Below are positions 15,194-22,206 of a stretch of DNA of 24,041 nucleotides, piece after piece; position 1 is the first letter of the stretch; each line of letters opens with the position of its first letter. A program made the position numbers and the translations under genes. The DNA is from a virus. The notes below the pieces were generated by a model. It made no database searches. It saw nothing but the letters and a program-made list of their open reading frames with translations, and was not told the DNA's origin. The stretch lies in IMG/VR virus record IMGVR_UViG_3300044730_001913, positions 1 through 24,041 of that record; one strand, 5' to 3'.

Positions 15194-16236
15194 TGGCATT
15201 CCCAAAACAAGTAAAACCAAGTATTGATTTAGTTCCACCAAAAATTCTTTCTGCAAGAAGAGAGGAATTATTGGAATACATCAACAAAGATGGGACTTAT
15301 TTACCGAAGTCAGTATTGCACGCTGACTTAGACCAAGGTATGCTCGATTTTGTTAAGACAGAATTGGAAACAATAGTTTCGGGACAAAAAGTTCCTGTAG
15401 TTGACAAAATAATAACAACTCAGAACTGGTCACAGTTTACAGAAACTTGGAACTTCAAAGACCCTGACTTTAACGTGTTACCACCGTTTGTGACGGTTGT
15501 TAGAATACCTGAGGTAAAATATGGAACTAATCCTTCGACACAATATACAATTCCTGTAAGGAAACAATTTTATTATGCAACGGTCCCGACTTGGAATGGA
15601 AATATGAAAGGTTATGATGTTTATACTATTCCACAACCTGTACCTGTTGATATAAATTATCAGATAAAAATTATCTGTAATCGTATGAGGGAACTTAATA
15701 CATTCAATAAAAATGTGTTACAAACTTTTGCTTCAAGACAAGCTTATACTTTTATCAAAGGGCAGTACGTACCAATTATCAATACGAATATCACCGACCA
15801 ATCGGTTTTGGATTTGGAAAAAAGAAAATTCTACGTTCAAAGTTATGACTTTACTATGTTAGGTTATCTAATAGACGAGGAAGAATTCAAAGTTAAACCA
15901 GCCGTTAGTAGGGTTTTACAATTATATGAAGTAGACACCCAATTAGCTTCTAACAAATACAGAAAACCAACACCCCCAAATCCTGACCAATTTCCTTTTA
16001 ATTTTTTATACACTTCAGGAAACACGTCCTTGAGTGATGTCATTGACTATAGAGTAGATTTGAATTTGGATTCAACACTTAATGTTGACACATTTGATGT
16101 TTATATCAATGGGAGTTTTTACGGTTCTGATTTGAATAAAATACAACTCAATACCTCAGATACAATTTTAATTGAAGTAACCAAAGATATTGTTGGTGAA
16201 GTCGCACAAGTAGATTTTACTGCAAAGTTAGTTTAA
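15193..16236 (+). CDS. 15: Probable tail terminator / proximal sheath stabiliser (T4 gp15-like)
   Basis: A 347-residue protein starting inside the stop of the previous gene (TAATG). The middle, with YTIPVRKQFYYATVP and then QPVPVDINYQIKI and NKNVLQTFASRQAY, fits the tail-terminator pattern of gp15-like proteins: two beta strands, a 'P.PV...Y.i.i' strand and a helix that lists tail-tip contacts. TMLGYLIDEEEFKVKPAVSR (about 222-241) is a further distinctive segment. The last ~80 residues (from about 265) form an extra beta domain (SGNTSLSDVIDYRVDLNLD...). T4 gp15 is about 272 residues, so the C-terminal domain is an addition. Location between gp14-like and sheath genes matches T4 order. Confidence 0.5.
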   Translation: MAFPKQVKPSIDLVPPKILSARREELLEYINKDGTYLPKSVLHADLDQGMLDFVKTELETIVSGQKVPVVDKIITTQNWSQFTETWNFKDPDFNVLPPFVTVVRIPEVKYGTNPSTQYTIPVRKQFYYATVPTWNGNMKGYDVYTIPQPVPVDINYQIKIICNRMRELNTFNKNVLQTFASRQAYTFIKGQYVPIINTNITDQSVLDLEKRKFYVQSYDFTMLGYLIDEEEFKVKPAVSRVLQLYEVDTQLASNKYRKPTPPNPDQFPFNFLYTSGNTSLSDVIDYRVDLNLDSTLNVDTFDVYINGSFYGSDLNKIQLNTSDTILIEVTKDIVGEVAQVDFTAKLV

Positions 16237-16397
16237 TCTTCACCGTAGACATCTTTAATTTCTTTGCATTTTTCAAAAATAAGTTTTTCTAAAAACTTAT
16301 GAATTTTAAGTCCGTGTTTATTACAGTGTTTTTTTAGTAATAAATGAGACTCTGTTGAAATCTTTATGTTCTTGATATTATTAAGGGGTTTTTCCAT
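16233..16397 (-). CDS. Small ribbon-helix-helix-like protein (54 residues)
   Basis: A 54-residue minus-strand gene, ATG at 16397-16395 and TAA at 16235-16233, filling most of the gap between the gp15-like and sheath genes. The sequence NIKNIKISTESHLLLKKHC followed by NKHGLKIHKFLEKLI has the order of a ribbon-helix-helix (CopG/Arc-like) protein: a short strand 'IKIS', a helix of 'L..L...C...G' type, a Gly turn 'HGLKI' and a second helix. The C-terminus is acidic and basic (KCKEIKDVYGED). It overlaps the end of the gp15-like gene by 4 bases in convergent orientation. It could be a small DNA-binding regulator; no target is known. Confidence 0.65.
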   Translation of the reverse strand: MEKPLNNIKNIKISTESHLLLKKHCNKHGLKIHKFLEKLIFEKCKEIKDVYGED

Positions 16398-16421
16398 AAG
16401 GTAGAAAAAAGGCAGAAAAAA

Positions 16422-16429
16422 AGGCGCCT
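16422..16429. repeat. GC-rich 8-bp palindrome AGGCGCCT
   Basis: A perfect palindrome in AT-rich DNA, 24 nt upstream of the RHH-like gene and about 50 nt before the TATTTATC of the sheath gene. A possible operator for the RHH-like protein; chance occurrence is not excluded. Confidence 0.3.
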
Positions 16430-16477
16430 GTTTACAAATACATATTTAAAAGTCAAGTTTTTTGTATTTTATTCTAA

Positions 16478-16484
16478 TATTTAT
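16478..16484 (+). promoter_or_regulatory. TATTTAT motif, candidate late promoter of the sheath gene
   Basis: ATATTTATCA lies 34 nt before ATG 16519. The intervening A-rich leader has a direct repeat ATCAAGAAA (16483-16491 and 16500-16508). The long leader is shared with the tube gene. Confidence 0.4.
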
Positions 16485-16518
16485 CAAGAAATAAATAACA
16501 TCAAGAAAATAATAACGA

Positions 16519-19500
16519 ATGGCAACACAAGTTAATTCAAAGGTTTTTGTATCACCTGGAGTTTATACATCCGAAACAGATTTATCATTTGTAGCACAGA
16601 GCGTGGGTGTAACCACTTTGGGTGTTGTAGGTGAGACTTTAAAAGGTCCAGCTTTCGAACCAATTTTTATCACAAATTACGATGAGTTCCAAAGTTTCTT
16701 TGGGGGGACTGAACCTGTAAAATTTATAGGTACACAAATCCCAAAGTACGAAGCTGCTTACATCGCTAAATCTTATTTACAACAATCTAACCAACTTTTT
16801 GTAACAAGAGTTCTTGGTTTATCGGGTTATGACGCGGGTCCTTCTTGGTCTATCAGAGTTGTTGCCAATGTGGACGGCACCACTGTTGGTTTGAATGTTG
16901 GTGTGACTAATTGGTCGGCAACATTCACAGGTTCTTCAGTAGGTACTTCAATTTCGTTTACAAGTGCATTACCTGCTTTGGTAAATAATGATTTGAACAT
17001 TCAATACACATTGAATGATGGTTCAACATCAACTTATTCTTCAGATTTCTTAACATTTATACAATCAATATCAGGTAACACATCACTTTCTGCTAGTACT
17101 GTAAACGTTTATGGTAGTGTATCCTCATCGGGTTACGCAAACTTAGACGGAACTTACACAACATTAAGTAATGTATTCGGTTGTGATAATTTAAATATTG
17201 ATGATGCTGAGTTGACCGATGGTAATAATGACCCTTGGTATTACGCAACTTTCAACAACTATACAAACAATGATTACTCAGGATATTCTTGGAACTATGC
17301 AGTGACTAACTATATTACAGGTGCTTCGGGTACTTTTACAGGTACAGTTTCAGGAAGTGTTTACACACTCAGTGGAACCGCTTTTACTGACTATAATAAT
17401 TTAGTAGTTGGAACTCTACGTTCGAGAGGTATTTCCATTTACGATTCAAATGACCACGGTATGAACTATCAAGTTACTGGATTGACTGATGTTGTTATGA
17501 ACTGTTCGGGAGCGTACTCAGGTGTTACTCAATCACCATTCGCTCCATTCCAAATTAGTGGTGTAACTTATCAAGGTTCTGGTTTTACATTTGATTGCTC
17601 ATTCCAATCTAACGACACTAACTACATTACAAAAGTATTAGGTCTTACAAATTTTGGTAAATCTAGATTTACAACACCTTTGTTTGTTGAGGAATCTTAT
17701 CCAGGATTGTTAAATTATGGATACAATAAAGGTTACATTCGTGGTTTAAACTGTGATTTAGTAGCGTTACCTGAAGCGAGGGACACATCATCAACAACTT
17801 CTATAGCTTGGTATTTGGAAAAGTACCAAACTCCAAAAACTCCTTATGTTGTTTCTGAATTAAGAGGTAATCAAGTTTACAAACTTTTCAGATTTTTTTC
17901 AATTTCTGATGGAGATTCTGCTAATACTGAAATTAAAATTTCTATTCAAAATATTTCGTTTGGTAATATGACTTTCGATGTTTTGGTTAGAGATTTCTTT
18001 GATACAGATGCAAATCCTGTTGTTTACGAAAAATATACTAATTGTACTATGGACCCATTTTCTAACAGTTTTGTTGGTAAAAAGATTGGTTCTTCAAATG
18101 GTGAATTTCCTTTAAATTCAACATTCATTATGATTGAGATGGCTGATGAAGCACCCGTTGACGCACTTCCGTGTGGATTCTACGGATTGGAGTCACGTGT
18201 TTATGAAACCGCTACAAACCCTTCCCCTTTTCCAATAATTAAAAACAAATATTTTTTCCCAGGTGAAACTGTTTTTGACCCTCCGTTTGGTACAACTGCT
18301 GGTGGTTCAAATATAACAACTTCATCGGGTGATGTTGTAAGAAGAACTTATTTGGGAATGTCAAGTTCATTAGGTATCGACTCTGACTTGTTACAATACA
18401 AAGGTAAACAAAATCCGGTTACAAATTGGTATTTAGCTACCGAATCCGCTCCTTGGAATTATTTAACTCAGGGATTTCATATGGATTCAGGGGCAACTGT
18501 TGTTACAATCTCTGATGGTTATGTAACAAGTGGTCAGTCTGCATTTATTTGTGGAGTTGCTGATTTTACAGACGACCCTGACACTCAAGATAACCCTTAT
18601 TATTTCTTATTCTCAAGAAAGTTTACTTTCTGTTTTCAAGGAGGTTTTGACGGATGGGATGCATATAGAGAGTTTAGAACAAATCAGGATAGATTTGCAC
18701 TTGGTGCTTCAGGTTACTTACAAGGAGCTTACCCATCAGTAAGATACCCTAACGCAACAGGTGACGGTACATTCAAAAGAATTGTGGTAGCAAACAACAC
18801 CCAAGACTTTGCAAATTCTGACTACTACGCTTACTTGTTAGGTATGTTAACATTTGATAATCCTGAATCAACGAACATCAATTTGTTTGCAACAGCAAGT
18901 ATTGATTATGTAAACAACTCTAACTTGTGTGAAGCTGCGATTGGTCTTGTTGAACAACAAAGAGCAGATTCAGTTTATATTGTGACAACACCTGACTACA
19001 ATATGTATACTCCTGACGGAGGTAGTCAGTATGAAATAATCTACCCACAAGAGTCAGTCGATAATTTGGACGGAACAGGAATTGATTCGTCTTACACTGC
19101 AACTTTTTACCCTTGGATTTTGGTCAGAGACACAGTAAATAATACTCAAATCTACTTACCACCAACAGGTGAAGTTTGTAGAAACTTGGCACTAACTGAC
19201 AACATTTCTTTTCCTTGGTTTGCAACTGCGGGTTACACAAGAGGTTTAGTCAACTCTGTTAAAGCAAGATTGAAACTAACTCAAGAAGATAGAGATACTC
19301 TTTATCAGGGACGTATCAACCCAATTGCAACATTCTCTGATGTTGGTACGGTTATTTTTGGTAACAAAACTCTTCAGGTTGCTGATTCGGCACTAAACAG
19401 ATTGAATGTTAGAAGATTGTTGTTACAAGCACGTAAACTAATTTCAGCTGTGGCGGTAAGATTATTGTTTGAACAGAACGATGAAATTGTAAGACAACAG

Positions 19501-19707
19501 TTTTTGGATTCTGTAAACCCGATTCTCGACTCAATTAGAAGAGACAGGGGTTTATATGACTTCCGTGTGACAGTAAGTTCTTCACCTGAGGATTTGGATA
19601 GAAATACATTGACAGGTAAGATTTACTTGAAACCAACTAAAGCACTTGAATTTATTGACATTGAGTTCTTGATTACTCCAACAGGAGCATCTTTTGAGAA
19701 CATTTAA
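16519..19707 (+). CDS. 18: Tail sheath protein (T4 gp18-like), large
   Basis: A 1062-residue sheath protein, against 659 in T4. The N-terminus FVSPGVYTSETDLSF and then GVVGETLKGPAFEP, ITNYDEFQSFFGG and AYIAKSYLQQSNQLFVTRVLG are classic phage sheath motifs. The C-terminal domain (about 905-1062) includes GRINPIATFSDVGTVIFGNKT, LNRLNVRRLLLQARKLI and ALEFIDIEFLITPTGASFE. Residues about 105-365 are a Ser/Thr/Gly/Asn-rich, beta-rich insertion with no counterpart I recognise; it probably decorates the outer surface of the sheath. A late-type motif and leader precede it and a strong terminator follows. In the virion it forms the contractile outer tail layer around the gp19 tube. Confidence 0.95.
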   Translation: MATQVNSKVFVSPGVYTSETDLSFVAQSVGVTTLGVVGETLKGPAFEPIFITNYDEFQSFFGGTEPVKFIGTQIPKYEAAYIAKSYLQQSNQLFVTRVLGLSGYDAGPSWSIRVVANVDGTTVGLNVGVTNWSATFTGSSVGTSISFTSALPALVNNDLNIQYTLNDGSTSTYSSDFLTFIQSISGNTSLSASTVNVYGSVSSSGYANLDGTYTTLSNVFGCDNLNIDDAELTDGNNDPWYYATFNNYTNNDYSGYSWNYAVTNYITGASGTFTGTVSGSVYTLSGTAFTDYNNLVVGTLRSRGISIYDSNDHGMNYQVTGLTDVVMNCSGAYSGVTQSPFAPFQISGVTYQGSGFTFDCSFQSNDTNYITKVLGLTNFGKSRFTTPLFVEESYPGLLNYGYNKGYIRGLNCDLVALPEARDTSSTTSIAWYLEKYQTPKTPYVVSELRGNQVYKLFRFFSISDGDSANTEIKISIQNISFGNMTFDVLVRDFFDTDANPVVYEKYTNCTMDPFSNSFVGKKIGSSNGEFPLNSTFIMIEMADEAPVDALPCGFYGLESRVYETATNPSPFPIIKNKYFFPGETVFDPPFGTTAGGSNITTSSGDVVRRTYLGMSSSLGIDSDLLQYKGKQNPVTNWYLATESAPWNYLTQGFHMDSGATVVTISDGYVTSGQSAFICGVADFTDDPDTQDNPYYFLFSRKFTFCFQGGFDGWDAYREFRTNQDRFALGASGYLQGAYPSVRYPNATGDGTFKRIVVANNTQDFANSDYYAYLLGMLTFDNPESTNINLFATASIDYVNNSNLCEAAIGLVEQQRADSVYIVTTPDYNMYTPDGGSQYEIIYPQESVDNLDGTGIDSSYTATFYPWILVRDTVNNTQIYLPPTGEVCRNLALTDNISFPWFATAGYTRGLVNSVKARLKLTQEDRDTLYQGRINPIATFSDVGTVIFGNKTLQVADSALNRLNVRRLLLQARKLISAVAVRLLFEQNDEIVRQQFLDSVNPILDSIRRDRGLYDFRVTVSSSPEDLDRNTLTGKIYLKPTKALEFIDIEFLITPTGASFENI

Positions 19708-19721
19708 TAAATAAAAATTAT

Positions 19722-19747
19722 AAAGTGGGGATAAAACCCCACTTTTT
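19722..19747 (+). terminator. Rho-independent terminator after the sheath gene
   Basis: Stem AAAGTGGGG / CCCCACTTT (19722-19730 with 19737-19745), loop ATAAAA, then a short T run. It stands only 8 nt before the HAD gene start. Confidence 0.88.
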
Positions 19748-19755
19748 GCCTTTAT

Positions 19756-20577
19756 ATGAAAAAAGAATTTAAAGAGGGTATAACAAAACAAGGTACACCA
19801 GATTTAAAGTATTATGCTTTTGATTGGGATGACAATATTGTTCATATGCCAACCAAAATTATTTTGGAAAATGAAAATGGTGAAGAGGTACCGATGACTA
19901 CAGAAGATTTCGCTCTTTATCGAGAAAAAATTGGAAAAGATAATTTTGACTACAATGGTGACACAATTGTGGGTTATGCAGAAAACCCGTTCCGAAACTT
20001 TAGAGTTGATGGAGATGATGATTTTTTGGTCGATGCTATGAGGGCAAAAACAGGTCCTGCGTGGGACGACTTTGTTGAGGCAATTAATAACGGGTCAATT
20101 TTTGCTATCATCACGGCAAGGGGTCATCGACCCGACACTTTGAAAGAAGGGGTTTATAATTACATTATCAATAATTTCGAAGGTATCAATAAGAACACTT
20201 TAATTAAAAACCTAAAAAAATACCGAGATTTTGTAGGTGAAGAAGAAATGACAGATGACCAACTAATTAGGTCTTATCTAGAACTGAATAGATATAACCC
20301 TGTGAGTTTTGGTGACACTATAGGAGCTTCAAACCCTGAAATTGCTAAAGTAAAAGCAATGGAAAACTTTATCTATTATGTAAAAAGTATGGCTTCACTT
20401 TTAAAAGGAAAAGCGGTATTAAAGAAAGACATTGCCAACAAGTTTATTCCTGCAGAACCCCAAATAGGTTTTTCTGATGATGACTTAAAAAATCTCGAAG
20501 CAATGAAAACACATTTCAAAGACAAAGAAAATGTGCAAACTTATTCTACTGCTGGAGGAATAAAGAAGAAATACTAA
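19756..20577 (+). CDS. HAD-superfamily hydrolase/phosphatase
   Basis: A 273-residue protein. Motif I is D23-W-D25-D-N27 in YYAFDWDDNIVHMP, with the nucleophile Asp and the acid Asp two residues on. Motif II T120 in IFAIITARGHRP, a Lys in AKVKAM (about 198-200) as motif III, and the acidic pair in IGFSDDDLKNLEAM (motif IV, D241-D243) complete the set. The 'IITARG' and 'GFSDDD.KN' motifs resemble phosphatases of the 5'-nucleotidase/polynucleotide 3'-phosphatase kind, but the substrate cannot be told. It sits between sheath and tube genes, just past the sheath terminator, so it must be expressed by read-through or a promoter not seen. No membrane segment. Confidence 0.8.
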   Translation: MKKEFKEGITKQGTPDLKYYAFDWDDNIVHMPTKIILENENGEEVPMTTEDFALYREKIGKDNFDYNGDTIVGYAENPFRNFRVDGDDDFLVDAMRAKTGPAWDDFVEAINNGSIFAIITARGHRPDTLKEGVYNYIINNFEGINKNTLIKNLKKYRDFVGEEEMTDDQLIRSYLELNRYNPVSFGDTIGASNPEIAKVKAMENFIYYVKSMASLLKGKAVLKKDIANKFIPAEPQIGFSDDDLKNLEAMKTHFKDKENVQTYSTAGGIKKKY

Positions 20578-20692
20578 CTAGTTAAGTAATTAATTAAAAT
20601 AAACTAGAAATAAATAACTAAACTGGAACTGGTACTAGCAATAGTAATATTTTGAAACTATTAAGTCAAGAGAAATATTTTCAAAAAAGTTA

Positions 20693-20699
20693 TATTTAT
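20693..20699 (+). promoter_or_regulatory. TATTTAT motif, candidate late promoter of the tube gene
   Basis: TTATATTTATAAG, 37 nt before ATG 20737, followed by an A-rich leader similar in length to that of the sheath gene. The rest of the 159-nt gap from 20578 is AT-rich and holds only a weak CTAGTT/AACTAG inverted repeat at 20578-20607. Confidence 0.4.
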
Positions 20700-20736
20700 A
20701 AGAAAATAAAAACGTTAAAGAAAAAAATTTTATACA

Positions 20737-21225
20737 ATGGCTGATTTATTAATGAAAATGCCCATACCTTACGAACCTAAACGTCAGAATCGTTTTATTC
20801 TAAGGTTTCCTTCCTCTTTAGGAATTAACGAATGGTTTGTAGAAAGCACCTCAAGACCTCACATTATGATTGGCGCTACTGAAATACAATTCCTAAACAC
20901 ATCAACATTTGTTGCGGGTAGATTTAATTGGCAAACGATTAATGTAACGTTCCGAGACCCAATTGGTCCATCTGCATCTCAAGCTCTTATGGAGTGGGTT
21001 CGTCTACACGCCGAATCTGTAACAGGTCGTATGGGATATGCTGCAGGATACAAAAAAGACGTGGACCTCGAAATGTTAGACCCAACTGGTGTTGTTGTTG
21101 AAAAGTGGATTCTTTACGGAACATTCTTAACAGACGTAAACTTCAACCAATTAAGTTACAGTCAGGATGCTTTAGCAACAATCACAGCAACACTCAGAAT
21201 GGACCGCTGTGTTCTTGTTTATTAA
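20737..21225 (+). CDS. 19: Tail tube protein (T4 gp19-like)
   Basis: A 162-residue protein, almost the length of T4 gp19 (163). Seen: PKRQNRFILRFPSSLGI then WFVESTSRPHI near the N-terminus, RFNWQTINVTFRDPIGPSAS in the middle, GYKKDVDLEMLDPTG and LTDVNFNQLSYSQDALATIT at the end, all typical of the tube protein family (Phage_T4_gp19). It forms the inner rigid tube of the tail. A strong terminator follows directly, indicating high expression. Confidence 0.93.
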   Translation: MADLLMKMPIPYEPKRQNRFILRFPSSLGINEWFVESTSRPHIMIGATEIQFLNTSTFVAGRFNWQTINVTFRDPIGPSASQALMEWVRLHAESVTGRMGYAAGYKKDVDLEMLDPTGVVVEKWILYGTFLTDVNFNQLSYSQDALATITATLRMDRCVLVY

Positions 21226-21256
21226 TCTTTATTAATTTTTTTAAGACGTTATATTT

Positions 21257-21285
21257 AACCGTAGGGCCAATCCCTACGGTTTTTT
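21257..21285 (+). terminator. Rho-independent terminator after the tube gene
   Basis: Ten-bp stem AACCGTAGGG / CCCTACGGTT (21257-21266 with 21272-21281), loop CCAAT, then T to 21285. The next gene starts only 3 nt later. Confidence 0.92.
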
Positions 21286-21288
21286 ATT

Positions 21289-22032
21289 ATGGAAAATAAA
21301 GTTGAAGATTACGGACAAATGAATTTTACTCTACCACACGATGTGGTAACACTTCCAAGTGGGGGTATGTTTTACAAAAATAAAAAAGACTCAATCAAGG
21401 TGGGTTACTTGACAGCATCTGATGAAAACATTTTGTTAGCTGGGGGTCAAGATATGACTCTGAATTTACTGAGAGCAAAAGTATTTGAACCAGGTGTGAG
21501 ACCTGAAGAATTGCTTGAAGGTGATGTAGAGTCAATCCTTATCTTTTTGAGAAATACAGCTTTTGGACCAGAACTAGAATTAAACCTCAAGGACCCTAAA
21601 ACCGACAGAGACTTCAAAACAAACGTTAGACTTGACGAGATTAATATAAAAAGAGGACAAACACCTTCTGAAGATGGAACATTTACTGTTACACTTCCTG
21701 TATCTCAGACTACAGTTAAACTCAAACCATTAAATTACGGTGAAACAATGGATTTGAGTAGACAAATACAATCATACCCTCAAGGTCGTGTGGCACCGAG
21801 AAGAACACTTCGTCTACAGAAAGAAATCCAAAAAATTGGTGAAAATTCTGATAAAGGAGAAATTGCAAAATTTGTTGAGACAATGCCAATTGCTGACTCG
21901 AAATTCATAAGTAAATTTATGAATGATAACGAACCTAGACTCGATATGTCTAGGGTTATTATAGCCCCATCAGGAGAAAAACTTACGGTTAACGTAGGGT
22001 TTGGGGTCGAGTTTTTTCGCCCTTTCTTCTGA
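21289..22032 (+). CDS. 26: Baseplate hub / tape-measure chaperone-like protein (T4 gp26 family)
   Basis: A 247-residue protein resembling the T4_baseplate family (Pfam PF12322, gp26-type): VVTLPSGGMFYKNKKDSIKV and LTASDENILLAGG near the N-terminus and a C-terminal VGFGVEFFRPFF, the usual end of the family. It sits between the tube and tape-measure genes, the place of tape-measure chaperones in many phages. The zero frame stops at TGA 22030-22032, but a longer open +1 frame continues to 22171 (see next entries), so a longer fusion is probable. The start ATG is 3 nt after a strong terminator's T run. Confidence 0.75.
   Translation: MENKVEDYGQMNFTLPHDVVTLPSGGMFYKNKKDSIKVGYLTASDENILLAGGQDMTLNLLRAKVFEPGVRPEELLEGDVESILIFLRNTAFGPELELNLKDPKTDRDFKTNVRLDEINIKRGQTPSEDGTFTVTLPVSQTTVKLKPLNYGETMDLSRQIQSYPQGRVAPRRTLRLQKEIQKIGENSDKGEIAKFVETMPIADSKFISKFMNDNEPRLDMSRVIIAPSGEKLTVNVGFGVEFFRPFF
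22012..22018 (+). other. Probable programmed ribosomal frameshift site (TTTTTTC)
   Basis: The zero frame reads GAG TTT TTT CGC. A Phe tRNA at the second TTT can slip +1 onto TTC and continue with GCC; a -2 slip to the first TTT pair gives the same frame. CGC after the slip is a rare-looking Arg codon here and could cause pausing. A sequencing insertion in the T6 run would look the same. Confidence 0.6.
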
Positions 22033-22171
22033 GTATAGAAAAACACAATTAGACGAATTTTACTATCTGTCCAAGTTGGTTGGAGTTAGTTGGTCTGAGT
22101 TTCAGACTATGCCAATATATTTTAGAAAATATCTTTTGGATAAGTGGGTGGACGAAAACAAACCACAATAA
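22019..22171 (+). CDS. +1-frame extension of the gp26-like protein (gpGT/gp51-like part)
   Basis: From 22019 the +1 frame codes for 50 residues (ALSSEYRKTQLDEFYYLSKL onward) ending ...RKYLLDKWVDENKPQ at TAA 22169-22171. The frame is open only from 21998 and has no useful start codon of its own (an ATG lies 20 residues before the end). The sequence has coding character: aromatic helix, a 'MPIYFRKYLLDKW' segment as in tail assembly chaperone extensions. Fusion length by +1 slip would be about 293 residues. This mirrors the G/GT chaperone frameshift known in many tailed phages and perhaps links gp26- and gp51-like functions. Confidence 0.65.
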   Translation, partial: ALSSEYRKTQLDEFYYLSKLVGVSWSEFQTMPIYFRKYLLDKWVDENKPQ

Positions 22172-22186
22172 AAGTGACCAATAATC

Positions 22187-22193
22187 TATTTAT
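22187..22193 (+). promoter_or_regulatory. TATTTAT motif, candidate late promoter of the tape-measure gene
   Basis: CTATTTATC lies 13 nt before ATG 22207, directly after the frameshift extension. Confidence 0.35.
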
Positions 22194-22206
22194 CTAAAAA
22201 ACTAAT

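Noticed and set aside
20578-20607. CTAGTT/AACTAG inverted repeat after the HAD gene as a terminator
   Set aside because: Six weak base pairs with an 18-nt AT loop and no T run; unlikely to terminate transcription.
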